Below are positions 43,160-51,781 of a DNA stretch of 64,000 nucleotides, piece after piece. The position numbers and the translations under genes are program-made. The stretch lies in assembly GCF_003427025.1 (NCBI RefSeq), contig NZ_QVAI01000001.1, positions 682,001 to 746,000 of the forward strand. Reading direction: 5' to 3'. Every line of letters begins with the position of its first letter. Position 1 is the stretch's first letter. The notes beneath the pieces are model-generated. The model saw nothing but the letters and a program-made list of their open reading frames with translations. It ran no database searches and had not been told where the DNA came from. This DNA comes from Jiangella endophytica. GTDB lineage: Bacteria > Actinomycetota > Actinomycetes > Jiangellales > Jiangellaceae.

Positions 43160-46100
43160 ATGTCGAACTGGTCCCCACGTCCGGATGGTCCGATCCGTCC
43201 GCTCCGCCTGCGGCCGATCGCCGCTCTGGCGAGCGCGGCTCTGCTGGCGGCCACCGCCTCCGCGAGCGCGTCCGCCGTCCCGTCCGTCAGCGCCGAGCCC
43301 GCTCCGGCACGGTCCAGCGCCGCGGCCGGTCCGCAGCAGGCCACGGCCGCCCGGACCACGCTGATCACCGGCGACGTCGTGCACGTGACGGAGTTCCCCG
43401 ACGGCCGGCGGTCGCTGCGGACCGACCCGGCCCCGGGCCGCGAGGACATCACCGTCCACCAGTTCGAGGTCGACGGCCGATCGCTGGTGGTGCCGGCCGA
43501 CGCGATCGCGCTGCTGGCGGCAGGCCGGCTGGACGAGGCGCTGTTCGACGTCGACGCGCTGATCGAGCAGGGCCACACCACGTCGCTGCCGCTCATCGCC
43601 ACGTACGCCGCCGCGGCCGGGATCGCCGCCGCGCCGGTGGGCGCTCAGGCCGGGCCGGAGCTGGAGAGCATCGGCGGCCGAGCCCTGGACGTCGCCGCGG
43701 ACGACGCTGCGCAGTTCTGGGCCGCGCTGGCGCCCGAGGGCGACGCCGTCACCACGCTCTCCGGCGGCATCGAGAAGCTCTGGCTGGACACCCGCGTCGA
43801 GGCGACGCTGGACCGCAGCGTCGCGCAGATCGGCGCCCCGGCGGCCTGGGAATCCGGACTCGACGGCACCGGCGTCACCGTCGCGGTCCTCGACACCGGC
43901 GTCGACGCAGAGCACCCGGACCTCGCCGGGCAGGTCGCCGCGGCCGCGGACTTCTCCGGCAGCCCTTCGACCGCCGACCGGTTCGGCCATGGCACGCATG
44001 TCGCCGCGACCATCGCCGGCACCGGAGCGGGCGGTGACCCGCAGCGGCCCGGGGTCGCGCCGGGCGCACGGATCCTGGCCGGCAAGGTGCTCGGCGACGA
44101 CGGCTTCGGCGACACGTCCAGCGTCATCGCCGGCATGGAGTGGGCGGTCGAGCAGGGCGCCGACGTCGTCAACATGAGTCTCGGCGGCGGCCCGTCCGAC
44201 GGCACCGACCCGTTGAGCGTGGCGTTGAACGAGCTCAGCGCCGCCAGCGACACCCTGTTCGTCGTCTCGGCCGGCAACGACGGCCCGGGCGCGGTGTCCA
44301 TCGGCAGCCCGGGCAGCGCCGACGCCGCCCTGACCGTCGGCGCCATCGACCGGGACGAGTCGCTCGCCGAGTTCTCCAGCCGCGGCCCGCGCCTCGGCGA
44401 CCAGGCGATCAAGCCGGACATCACGGCGCCCGGCGTCGGTATCGTCGCCGCCCGTGCGGCCGGCACCGCGATGGGTTCGCCCGTCGACGACCTGTACACG
44501 GCCGCGAGCGGAACGTCCATGGCGGCGCCGCACGTCGCCGGCGCCGCGGCGCTGCTGGCCCAGCGATACCCGGGCTGGACCGGGGAGCAGGTGGAGGACG
44601 CGCTGGTCAGCACCGCCCGGCCCAACGCGGAGTTGACCCTGGACGAACAGGGCGCCGGCCGGGTCGACCTCGTCCGCGCCGTCGGCCAGCAGGTCTTCGG
44701 CACCGGCGGCCTGGGCCTGGGCACGTATGCCGACGGCGACACCGCACCGGTCACCCACGACGTCACCTACACCAACACGACCGCCTCGGCCGTCGAGCTC
44801 ACCCTGGACCTCACGCTCGCCGGCCGCGACGGCACACCGCCTCCCGCGGGCGCCGTCGACCTCGGCGCCGCGACGGTGACGGTGCCGGCCGGCGGGACGT
44901 CCACGGCCACCCTCACCGTGGACCCCGCCGTGCTGGACCGCGGCCGCTTCACCGGCCGGCTCACCGCGGAGTCGGCGGACGGCTCGGTGGCGCTGGCGAC
45001 CACACTCGGCCTGGTCAAGAGCGCGCCGGTGCGGTCGGTGACGATCAGCGCCGTCGGCCCGGACGGCGAGCCGGCGTTCACCTCGCCGCTGGTGCTGTTC
45101 GGCGCGGATCCGCAGTTCGACACCGTCTCGATGCTCCCCACCGGCGGCCCGACGACGTTCCGGCTGGGCGAGGGCGACTACTTCCTGCACGCGCTGATCG
45201 AGACCAGGGTCGACGGTGAGGAGACGGCGCACCTGATCGTCGACCCGGACCTCGAGGTCGACGGCGACACCGAGGTGGTGCTGGACGCCCGCGAGACGCG
45301 GAAGGTCGAGATCCGGACGCCGCAGCCGGCCGAGCAGCGCGGCATCTGGGGCTACTACACGCATCGGGAGGTCGACGGCCGCCGGATGACCAACGGCACG
45401 ATGCACTTCGACGCTGTCCGCTCGCTCTGGGTGACCCCCACCGAGGAGGCGACCGGCGGCACGTTCGAGTTCATGTCGCGCACACAGCACGTCGCGCCGC
45501 AGCTGACGACCACGGCGACGGCCGGGGCGCCGTTCACCGCGACCCCGCAGCCGCTGAACCAGACGCCGCTGTTCGACGGGCGCCGCACGCTCGACGTCGT
45601 CGCGGCCGGCGCCGGCACCGAGAAGGACTACGCCGGCCTGGACGTGCGCGGCAGGGCCGTCGTGGTGTGGCCGCAGACCGAGCCCGACGCGGACCTGCTG
45701 TCGGCGCCCGCCGCCGCGGCCGGGGCGGCGCTGCTGCTGGTCGTGCCGCCGGGCGGGCAGGACTGGCCGCAGTTCTGGCAGCCCGCCGGTGACCGGCTGC
45801 CGCTGGTCGCGGGGACGCTCGCTCCGGCGGAGGGCCGCGCGATCGCCCAGCGCCTGAAGGACGGCCCGCTGCGCCTGAACGTCGACGGCGTCGCGGCCAG
45901 CCCCTACCTCTACGACGTCATGCAGGTGTCGTCCGGGCACGTCGCCGACCCCGTCGTGCACACCGTGAGCGCCGAGAACAGCGCCGTCATCACCGCCGAC
46001 TACCACGAGCCCGGCGGCGAGCCGTGGTCGAAGGAGCAGCGCTACGGCTGGCGGCCATGGCAGACCGAGACGATCATCGAGCACCAGCGGCCGGTCGGCA

Positions 46101-46951
46101 CCGGGCGGACCCGCGTCGAGTACGTGTCGGCCGGCGACACCGTCTGGCGCCAGCACGTGCTGCCGTACCGCACGTGGGACGAGATGAACCCGGTGCAGTC
46201 GGGCATCAGCCACGACCTGCGCAGCTACACGGCCGGCGAGCGGATCGACGAGACCTGGTACGCCCCGCTCGTCCGCCCGGCGATCCCCGCGGGCGTCGAG
46301 GGCGCCGACCCGTTCCGCACCGGCGACACGTTGAACGTCTGGATCCCGGAGTACGTCGACACCGGGGCCGGCCACTACGGCCGCGCCGAGCCGGCCGTGT
46401 TCGGATCGTCCCCCGACCTCGTCGAGGCCCGCCTCTACGAGAACAACCGGCTGATCGCCGAGGCCGACGGCGTCTGGGGCGCGTACCCGGTGACCCGCGC
46501 GTCGGGACGGTACCGGCTCGAGCTCAGCACCGAGCGGAACCTGCCGGACTGGGAGTTCGCCCCGCGCACCGACACCACGTGGACGTTCCGGTCGGCGCGC
46601 CCGGCCGACGGCGGCAGCACGGTGCTCCCGCTGATCCAGCTCGACTACGCGGTCCCGGCCGGCCTGGACAACCGGGTGGCGGGCGGTGTGGCGACTCCGC
46701 TGACGTTCACACCGCGGCACCCCGACGGACTGGCCGACCCGCCGCGGATCGTCCGGCTGCGGGCGTGGGCGTCCTACGACGACGGCGGCCGCTGGACACC
46801 GCTGGCGGTCCGTCCGGACGGCGCCGGCAGCTGGACGGCGACCGAGCGCGCTCTGCGCGGCGACCATGTGTCGCTGCGGGTGGAGGCCACGGACGCCGAC
46901 GGCAACAGCGTCACCCAGACCGTGGAACGCGCCTACGGACTGCGCCGATGA
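43160..46951 (+). CDS. Secreted subtilisin-like serine peptidase (S8 family)
   Basis: A 1263-residue secreted protease. ATG 43160 follows GGTGG and precedes a Sec-type signal peptide (basic SPRPDGPIRPLRLR, hydrophobic IAALASAALLAATASASA). A pro-region runs to about residue 225. The catalytic triad is visible: Asp245 in VAVLDTGVDAEHPDL, His277 in FGHGTHVAATIAG, Ser453 in SGTSMAAPHVAGAAALLA, with the oxyanion Asn in VVSAGNDGPG. Beyond about residue 500 come beta-sandwich-like domains and a PA-like insert (RAVVVWPQTEPDADLL, GAALLLVVPPGGQDW). Long actinobacterial S8 proteases of this layout are common and often paired with an HTH regulator, as with the gene at 47225-48220. Confidence 0.94.
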   Translation: MSNWSPRPDGPIRPLRLRPIAALASAALLAATASASASAVPSVSAEPAPARSSAAAGPQQATAARTTLITGDVVHVTEFPDGRRSLRTDPAPGREDITVHQFEVDGRSLVVPADAIALLAAGRLDEALFDVDALIEQGHTTSLPLIATYAAAAGIAAAPVGAQAGPELESIGGRALDVAADDAAQFWAALAPEGDAVTTLSGGIEKLWLDTRVEATLDRSVAQIGAPAAWESGLDGTGVTVAVLDTGVDAEHPDLAGQVAAAADFSGSPSTADRFGHGTHVAATIAGTGAGGDPQRPGVAPGARILAGKVLGDDGFGDTSSVIAGMEWAVEQGADVVNMSLGGGPSDGTDPLSVALNELSAASDTLFVVSAGNDGPGAVSIGSPGSADAALTVGAIDRDESLAEFSSRGPRLGDQAIKPDITAPGVGIVAARAAGTAMGSPVDDLYTAASGTSMAAPHVAGAAALLAQRYPGWTGEQVEDALVSTARPNAELTLDEQGAGRVDLVRAVGQQVFGTGGLGLGTYADGDTAPVTHDVTYTNTTASAVELTLDLTLAGRDGTPPPAGAVDLGAATVTVPAGGTSTATLTVDPAVLDRGRFTGRLTAESADGSVALATTLGLVKSAPVRSVTISAVGPDGEPAFTSPLVLFGADPQFDTVSMLPTGGPTTFRLGEGDYFLHALIETRVDGEETAHLIVDPDLEVDGDTEVVLDARETRKVEIRTPQPAEQRGIWGYYTHREVDGRRMTNGTMHFDAVRSLWVTPTEEATGGTFEFMSRTQHVAPQLTTTATAGAPFTATPQPLNQTPLFDGRRTLDVVAAGAGTEKDYAGLDVRGRAVVVWPQTEPDADLLSAPAAAAGAALLLVVPPGGQDWPQFWQPAGDRLPLVAGTLAPAEGRAIAQRLKDGPLRLNVDGVAASPYLYDVMQVSSGHVADPVVHTVSAENSAVITADYHEPGGEPWSKEQRYGWRPWQTETIIEHQRPVGTGRTRVEYVSAGDTVWRQHVLPYRTWDEMNPVQSGISHDLRSYTAGERIDETWYAPLVRPAIPAGVEGADPFRTGDTLNVWIPEYVDTGAGHYGRAEPAVFGSSPDLVEARLYENNRLIAEADGVWGAYPVTRASGRYRLELSTERNLPDWEFAPRTDTTWTFRSARPADGGSTVLPLIQLDYAVPAGLDNRVAGGVATPLTFTPRHPDGLADPPRIVRLRAWASYDDGGRWTPLAVRPDGAGSWTATERALRGDHVSLRVEATDADGNSVTQTVERAYGLRR

Positions 46952-47091
46952 CCCCGGTGTGGACAGCCGCGGGGGCGACTGCGCTGACCGCGGCGGGGAC
47001 GGCTGCGCTGACGACTGCGCCGGTGACGGCCTGGACGGCTGCGGGGGCGACTGCGCCGATCCCGGTCGCACCCCGCCCGGACCGGGAGGGA

Positions 47092-47116
47092 CCCACCCTA
47101 CGGGCGGGCACTGACA
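47092..47116. repeat. Dispersed palindromic repeat, copy 2
   Basis: CCCACCCTACGGGCGGGCAC followed by TGACA; 24 of 25 bases equal the copy at 37460-37484. Here CCCGCCC (about 47072) can pair with GGGCGGG. It lies in the G/C-rich, low-complexity spacer between the convergent subtilase and HTH genes, which also has repeated GCGACTGCGC-like units from 46970 to 47080. Confidence 0.7.
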
Positions 47117-47224
47117 ATGCGGTCGCTGCACGGTCGGCCAGCGGTGTCGCGGCGGCCGCCCTCAGGGCAGCCGTCGTCGGGCCGGTCAGCGTGGTAGGGC
47201 CGGCCGCCGTCACCGCAGCCGCCG

Positions 47225-48220
47225 TCAGGCCAGCCAGCCGCGGCGGGCGACCTGCCAGGCCAGCTGCATGCGGGTCTCGGCGCTGGCCAGGGCCATCAGG
47301 TCGCGGATGCGGCGCTGGACGGTGCGCATGCTGACGCCCAGCCGCGTGGCGATCGCCTTGTCCGTCACGCCCGCGACCAGTAGCGACAGCAGATAGCGCT
47401 CGTCGCCGGAGAGCGTGGTGGCCGGCCCCGTCCCCTCCCCGGGGCCGGCCATCGCAACGCCGCCGGACAGCTGCAGCGGCGCCGCGGCGGACCAGTAGCT
47501 CTCGAACAGCGCGATCAGCGCCGTCAGCAGGTTGCTGTCGCGGACGATCGCGGCGGTCGGCTCGGTGATGCCGTCGCTGCGGGGGACCAGCGGGCAGATC
47601 GCGACCGACCGGTCCGAGATCGCCATCCGGATCGGCAACGTCGGCACCGACCGCGCCAGCTCTCCGGCGTCGATGCCCTTGGCGACGTTGTCGATCATGC
47701 CCGGTTCCTCGAGCAGCTGGCGTTCGTACAGCACCCGGTAGGCGACGCCGCGGGCGAGCATGTCGAACTCCTCGTCGTTGTCCTCCGACGGCATCGCGAC
47801 GTGGCCCGCGCGGCAGAACCACAGCATCTCCTCGCGGGTGCCGAGCTGGACCGCGCGGATCCGCTGCCGGATCGCGTCGCCGCCGGTCACGATCTCCAGC
47901 AGCTGCCCGGCGTCGCGGCGGCGGGCGGTGGCGAGGTGCTCCTCGGCCAGCTCCGCGACGGCCGACCGGGCCCGGTCCAGCGCCTCCTGCGAGCGCAGCA
48001 GCAGCGGCCCGAACGCGACGTCGGGCGGGTTGGCGGCGTACCGCTCGCCGCCGCCCGGCAGCCGGCGGACGAGGCCGCGCGCCGTCAGCCCGTCGACGAT
48101 CGCAAGGACGTCGCTGCCGGGCAGCCGCGCGACGAGGTCGTCGACGTGCGCTTCGCCCGCTCGCACCAGCAGGCGGTAGGCCTCTTCCTCGCCAGCGGTG
48201 ATGCCGGTGCCCTCGAACAT
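47225..48220 (-). CDS. HTH regulator with TrmB-like N-terminus and LuxR-type C-terminus
   Basis: A 331-residue transcription factor. ATG 48220 has a strong ribosome site, GAGGAGGAG. Residues 8-65 form a TrmB-like winged helix (EEEAYRLLVRAGEAHVDDLV, LTARGLVRRLPGGGERY). The middle (about 90-250) resembles a PLD-like/ligand-sensing region (VLYERQLLEEPGMIDNV, PIRMAISDRSVAICPLV). Residues about 268-331 are a LuxR-type HTH (LSGDERYLLSLLVAGVTDKA, IATRLGVSMRTVQRRIRDL). Such regulators are often encoded next to secreted proteases in actinomycetes and may control them; the palindrome at 43092 is a candidate site. No response-regulator Asp domain. Confidence 0.88.
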   Translation of the reverse strand: MFEGTGITAGEEEAYRLLVRAGEAHVDDLVARLPGSDVLAIVDGLTARGLVRRLPGGGERYAANPPDVAFGPLLLRSQEALDRARSAVAELAEEHLATARRRDAGQLLEIVTGGDAIRQRIRAVQLGTREEMLWFCRAGHVAMPSEDNDEEFDMLARGVAYRVLYERQLLEEPGMIDNVAKGIDAGELARSVPTLPIRMAISDRSVAICPLVPRSDGITEPTAAIVRDSNLLTALIALFESYWSAAAPLQLSGGVAMAGPGEGTGPATTLSGDERYLLSLLVAGVTDKAIATRLGVSMRTVQRRIRDLMALASAETRMQLAWQVARRGWLA

Positions 48221-48259
48221 CGCGCTCCTCCTCGTGGCCGTGGCGGCCGGGTGATGTTC

Positions 48260-48265
48260 TAGTGT
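48260..48265 (+). promoter_or_regulatory. Candidate -10 box of spoIIM-like gene
   Basis: TAGTGT, 38 nt before GTG 48303, overlapping a short inverted repeat GTGTCGGACAC. Confidence 0.35.
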
Positions 48266-48302
48266 CGGACACAGGCTCGGTGTCGGCGCGGAAGGGACGG
48301 AA

Positions 48303-49304
48303 GTGGACCTCGACGCGTTCGTCGCCGCGCATCGCGCCGAGTGGGACCGCCTCGAGCGGCTGGTCCGCCGCCGCGGCCGGCTGAGCGGTCCGGAGGCCGA
48401 CGAGCTGGTCGCGCTCTACCGGGCCGCGTCGACGCACCTGTCCACATTGCGCTCGGCGGCGCCCGACCCGGTGCTGCTCGGCCGCCTGTCGACGCTGGTC
48501 GCCCGGGCCAGGACGGCCATCGCCGGCGCGCACGACCCCGGCTGGCGCGACGTCGTCCGGTTCCTCACCGTGGGCTTCCCGGCGGCCGTGTATCTGAACC
48601 GGCGGTGGTGGATCGGCGCGGCGCTCGCGTTCGCCGTCGTCGCCGTCGGCATCGCCTGGTGGGTGGCGGCGAACCCGAGCGTGCAGGCGTCCATCGGCGC
48701 GCCGGAGCAGATCCGCCAGCTGGTCGAGCACGACTTCGAGGACTACTACTCGGCGAACCCGGCCGGCTCGTTCGCCGCCCGCGTGTGGGTGAACAACGCC
48801 TGGGTGGCGGCGGCCTGCCTCGCACTGGGCGTCTTCCTCGGCATCCCGGTCGTCTACGTGCTGTGGATGAACGCCGTCAACGTCGCGGCGTCTGCCGGGC
48901 TGATGGCGGCGGCCGGCCGGCTCGACGTGTTCTTCGGCCTGATCACCCCGCACGGCCTGCTCGAGCTGACCGCGGTGTTCGTGGCGGCGGGCGCGGGTCT
49001 GCGGCTGGGGTGGACGGTCGTCGATCCCGGGCCGCGCAGCCGCGGCGAGGCGCTCGCCGAGACCGGCCGGGCCACGCTGGGGATGGCGCTCGGACTGGCC
49101 TGCGTGCTGCTGGTGTCCGGCGTCATCGAGGCGTTCGTGACGCCGTCCGGCCTGCCGACGTGGGCGCGCATCGCCATCGGCCTGATCGCGGAGGCGCTGT
49201 TCATCGCCTACGTCTGGGTCTACGGACGGCGGGCCGTTCTGGCCGGCGAGGTCGGCGACATCGATCCCTCCGCCCGCGCCGACACCCTCCCCGTCGCCGG
49301 CTGA
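48303..49304 (+). CDS. SpoIIM family (stage II sporulation protein M-like) membrane protein
   Basis: A 333-residue protein from GTG 48303 with GGAA upstream. A helical cytoplasmic N-terminus of about 95 residues (DLDAFVAAHRAEWDRLERLV, LYRAASTHLSTLRS) is followed by five or six membrane helices, beginning with RRWWIGAALAFAVVAVGIAW. Family landmarks are FAARVWVNNAWVAAACLALG and FFGLITPHGLLELTAVFVAA with the invariant HG-LE. In Bacillus SpoIIM helps degrade septal peptidoglycan; in actinobacteria this paralogue belongs to the RDD/DUF58/MoxR cluster of unknown role. It is convergent with the DUF58 gene across a 160-bp inverted repeat. Confidence 0.92.
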   Translation: MDLDAFVAAHRAEWDRLERLVRRRGRLSGPEADELVALYRAASTHLSTLRSAAPDPVLLGRLSTLVARARTAIAGAHDPGWRDVVRFLTVGFPAAVYLNRRWWIGAALAFAVVAVGIAWWVAANPSVQASIGAPEQIRQLVEHDFEDYYSANPAGSFAARVWVNNAWVAAACLALGVFLGIPVVYVLWMNAVNVAASAGLMAAAGRLDVFFGLITPHGLLELTAVFVAAGAGLRLGWTVVDPGPRSRGEALAETGRATLGMALGLACVLLVSGVIEAFVTPSGLPTWARIAIGLIAEALFIAYVWVYGRRAVLAGEVGDIDPSARADTLPVAG

Positions 49305-49307
49305 CCC

Positions 49308-49467
49308 GGAATGATCACGTGAAGTTGGGGTGCTCCCGCTCTACCACCTATGCATACCTGGGGAAGCGGGAAGAGTCCTATGCCAGCGGCGACGTAGGCG
49401 AGTACTCGCTTCACCAGGAATGCATGCCTGGTGGAGCGATCACACGCCAACTTCACGTGATCATTCC
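49308..49467. repeat. 160-bp long inverted repeat (hairpin element D)
   Basis: Perfect 21-base arms start GGAATGATCACGTGAAGTTG and end with its complement. The inner 118 bases also form an imperfect inverted repeat, and each half folds into a smaller hairpin around TATGCATA or ATGCAT. The right inner hairpin CGCTTCACCAGG / CCTGGTGGAGCG is shared with element B at 26606-26663. It fills the whole gap between the convergent spoIIM-like and DUF58 genes, so it may act as a bidirectional terminator. No transposase is encoded. Confidence 0.85.
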
Positions 49468-49475
49468 AAGAGGGG

Positions 49476-50771
49476 TCAGAGGCGGCCGGTCGCCTTGAGC
49501 TCCAGGTAGGCGTCGGCGACGGCGGGCGGGAGGTCCGCCGGCGGCTGGTCGACGACGTGGGCGCCGCGGCGGGTGAGCAGTTCGGCCACCTGCGCGCGGG
49601 CGAGACGGTCGTGCTCGGCGGCGGCCGCGGTGTAGACGGCGTCGGAGTCGCCCCGGCCGGCCGCGAGCTCCGCCAGCCGCGGGTCGGCCACCGACGCCAC
49701 CATGACGGTGTGCCGCCGGGTCAGCCGGCCCAGCACCGGCAGCAGCCCGAGCTCGACGGCGCTGGAGTCCAGCCCGGTGACGATGACGACCAGCGCGTGC
49801 TGCCCTGCCCGGGTCATGATCTCGGCCGTGAGCTGCCGGTAGTCGGTCTCCAGCAGCTCCGGCTCCAGCACGGCCAGCGCGCCGACCATGCGGCGCAGCA
49901 CGTTCGTGGCGTCCAGCCGGGCGACGTCGGCGCGGACCTGCCGGTCGAACGCGAGCAGGTCGACGCGGTCGCCGGCGCGGGCGGCCAGCGTGCCGAGCAG
50001 CAGCGCGGTGTCGATGGCGGCGTCCAGCCGCGGCTCGTCGCCGACCCGGCCCGCGGACGTCCGGCCGGTGTCGAGGACGATCAGCACGTGCCGGTCGCGC
50101 TCGGGCCGCCAGGTCCGCACGACGACCCCGCCGTGCCGGGCGGTCGCGCGCCAGTCGATGGAGCGGACGTCGTCGCCGGGGACGTACTCGCGCAGCGAGT
50201 CGAACTCGGTGCCCTGACCGCGGACACGCACCGCCGACCGGCCGTCGATCTCGCGCAGCCGGGCCAACCGCGACGGCAGGTGCCGGCGGGCCTGGAACGG
50301 CGGCAGCACCCGCACGGTCCACGGGACGGCGTGCGAGCCCTGCCGCCCGGCCAGCCCGAGCGGGCCGAGGCTGCGGACCGTCACGCGGTCCGCGGTCCGG
50401 TCGCCGCGCCGGGTGGGCTGCAGCACCGTCTCGACCAGCCGCCGCTCACCGGCCGGGAGGTCGACGGCGACGCGGTCGGCGACGACGCCCGCGGACGGCG
50501 GCCAGGCGTCGCGCAGCAGGCCGCGGACCCGGCGTCGCCCGGCGTTGTGGACGCTCAGCCGCACCGTCGCCGTCATGCCCAGCCGTGCGTTGCGCTCGCC
50601 GTCGCGGGACAGCCGCAGCCCGCGCGGCGACCCGGCCAGCAGCACGTCGGTCAGCGCGAGCGCCAGCACGACGGCCGTCACGCCCAGCACGCCGGCCCAC
50701 GACGGCGCCGCGGCCGCGACGACCACCGCGCCGATGGCCGCCAGCGCCGCGGCCCGCCCCGTCAGGACCAT
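49476..50771 (-). CDS. DUF58 domain-containing membrane protein
   Basis: A 431-residue protein whose ATG overlaps the moxR stop (ATGA). Two N-terminal membrane helices (AALAAIGAVVVAAAAPSW, GVLGVTAVVLALALTDVLL) are followed by a beta-rich segment and the DUF58 signature GQGTEFDSLREYVPGDDVRS, then IDWRATARHGGVVVRTW. The C-terminal part is vWA-like with the MIDAS start LIVLDTGRTSAGR, where the usual DxSxS is altered to DTGRTS. DUF58 and MoxR proteins act together in several bacteria as chaperone-like modules for metal-centre or complex assembly; the client here is unknown. Confidence 0.92.
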   Translation of the reverse strand: MVLTGRAAALAAIGAVVVAAAAPSWAGVLGVTAVVLALALTDVLLAGSPRGLRLSRDGERNARLGMTATVRLSVHNAGRRRVRGLLRDAWPPSAGVVADRVAVDLPAGERRLVETVLQPTRRGDRTADRVTVRSLGPLGLAGRQGSHAVPWTVRVLPPFQARRHLPSRLARLREIDGRSAVRVRGQGTEFDSLREYVPGDDVRSIDWRATARHGGVVVRTWRPERDRHVLIVLDTGRTSAGRVGDEPRLDAAIDTALLLGTLAARAGDRVDLLAFDRQVRADVARLDATNVLRRMVGALAVLEPELLETDYRQLTAEIMTRAGQHALVVIVTGLDSSAVELGLLPVLGRLTRRHTVMVASVADPRLAELAAGRGDSDAVYTAAAAEHDRLARAQVAELLTRRGAHVVDQPPADLPPAVADAYLELKATGRL

Positions 50772-51781
50772 CAGCGCGGGACGGGGACCGTGGCCAGGAC
50801 CGTCTCGAGCACGGAGTCGGCGGTGACGCCCTCCATCTCGGCCTCGGGCCGCAGGGTCAGCCGGTGCCGCAGCGTCGGACCGGCCAGCGCCTTCACGTCG
50901 TCGGGCGTCACGAACCCGCGGCCGGACAGCCAGGCCCAGGCGCGCGCCGTCTTGAGCAGCGCCGTCGCGCCGCGCGGCGACACGCCCAGCTGCACCGACG
51001 GCGACGAGCGGGTGGCCCGGCAGACGTCGACGACGTAGCCGAGCACGTCGGGCTCGACCCGGACGACCGCGACGGCGGCGCGCGCGGCCGCGAGGTCGCC
51101 GGGGTCGGCGACCGCCTGCACTCCGGCCGCCGCGAGGTCGCGCGGGTCGAATCCGTCGGCGTGCCGGCGCAGCACCGCGATCTCGTCGTCGCGTTCGGGC
51201 ACCGTCACCGTCAGCTTGAGCAGGAAGCGGTCCAGCTGCGCCTCGGGCAGCGGGTAGGTGCCCTCGTACTCGACCGGGTTCTGGGTGGCGGCGACGAGGA
51301 ACGGGTCGGGCAGCGCGCGCGGCCGGCCGTCGACGGAGACCTGCCGTTCCTCCATGGCCTCCAGCAGTGCCGCCTGCGTCTTCGGCGGCGTCCGGTTGAT
51401 CTCGTCGGCGAGCAGCAGGTTCGTGAAGACCGGGCCCGCGACGAAGGAGAACTCCGCCGTGCGGGCGTCGTAGACGAGCGAGCCGGTGATGTCGCCGGGC
51501 ATGAGGTCGGGGGTGAACTGCACCCGCTTCGTCTCGACCCGCAGCGTGGCCGCGAGCGTCCGGACCAGCAGCGTCTTCGCGACGCCGGGCACGCCTTCGA
51601 GGAGCACGTGGCCGCGGCACAGCAGGCCGATGATCAGGCCGCTGACGACGGCGTCCTGCCCGACGACGGCCTTCGCGACCTCCTGACGGGCGGCGGTGAG
51701 CGCAGCTCGCGCGTGCGCGCCGCCGTCGGCGGGCGCGGTGCCGTGCGGCGGTGGGGTCTGCTCGGTGGACGCGTCGGTCAC
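50771..51781 (-). CDS. MoxR-family AAA+ ATPase
   Basis: A 336-residue ATPase from GTG 51781, overlapping the stop of the DUF4350 gene (GTGA). Walker A is LLEGVPGVAKTLLVRTLA, Walker B is NLLLADEINRTPPKTQ, sensor 1 is FLVAATQNPVEYEGTYPLPE, and the arginine-finger region is EAQLDRFLLKL. The C-terminal lid contains SVQLGVSPRGATALLKTARA and FVTPDDVKALAGPTLRHRL, all diagnostic for MoxR. The first 20 residues are a flexible Thr/Pro-rich tail. It works with the DUF58 partner encoded immediately downstream. Confidence 0.95.
   Translation of the reverse strand: MTDASTEQTPPPHGTAPADGGAHARAALTAARQEVAKAVVGQDAVVSGLIIGLLCRGHVLLEGVPGVAKTLLVRTLAATLRVETKRVQFTPDLMPGDITGSLVYDARTAEFSFVAGPVFTNLLLADEINRTPPKTQAALLEAMEERQVSVDGRPRALPDPFLVAATQNPVEYEGTYPLPEAQLDRFLLKLTVTVPERDDEIAVLRRHADGFDPRDLAAAGVQAVADPGDLAAARAAVAVVRVEPDVLGYVVDVCRATRSSPSVQLGVSPRGATALLKTARAWAWLSGRGFVTPDDVKALAGPTLRHRLTLRPEAEMEGVTADSVLETVLATVPVPR

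Noticed and set aside
49308-49467. Insertion sequence
   Set aside because: It has inverted repeats but is only 160 bp, encodes no transposase, and no target duplication is visible.
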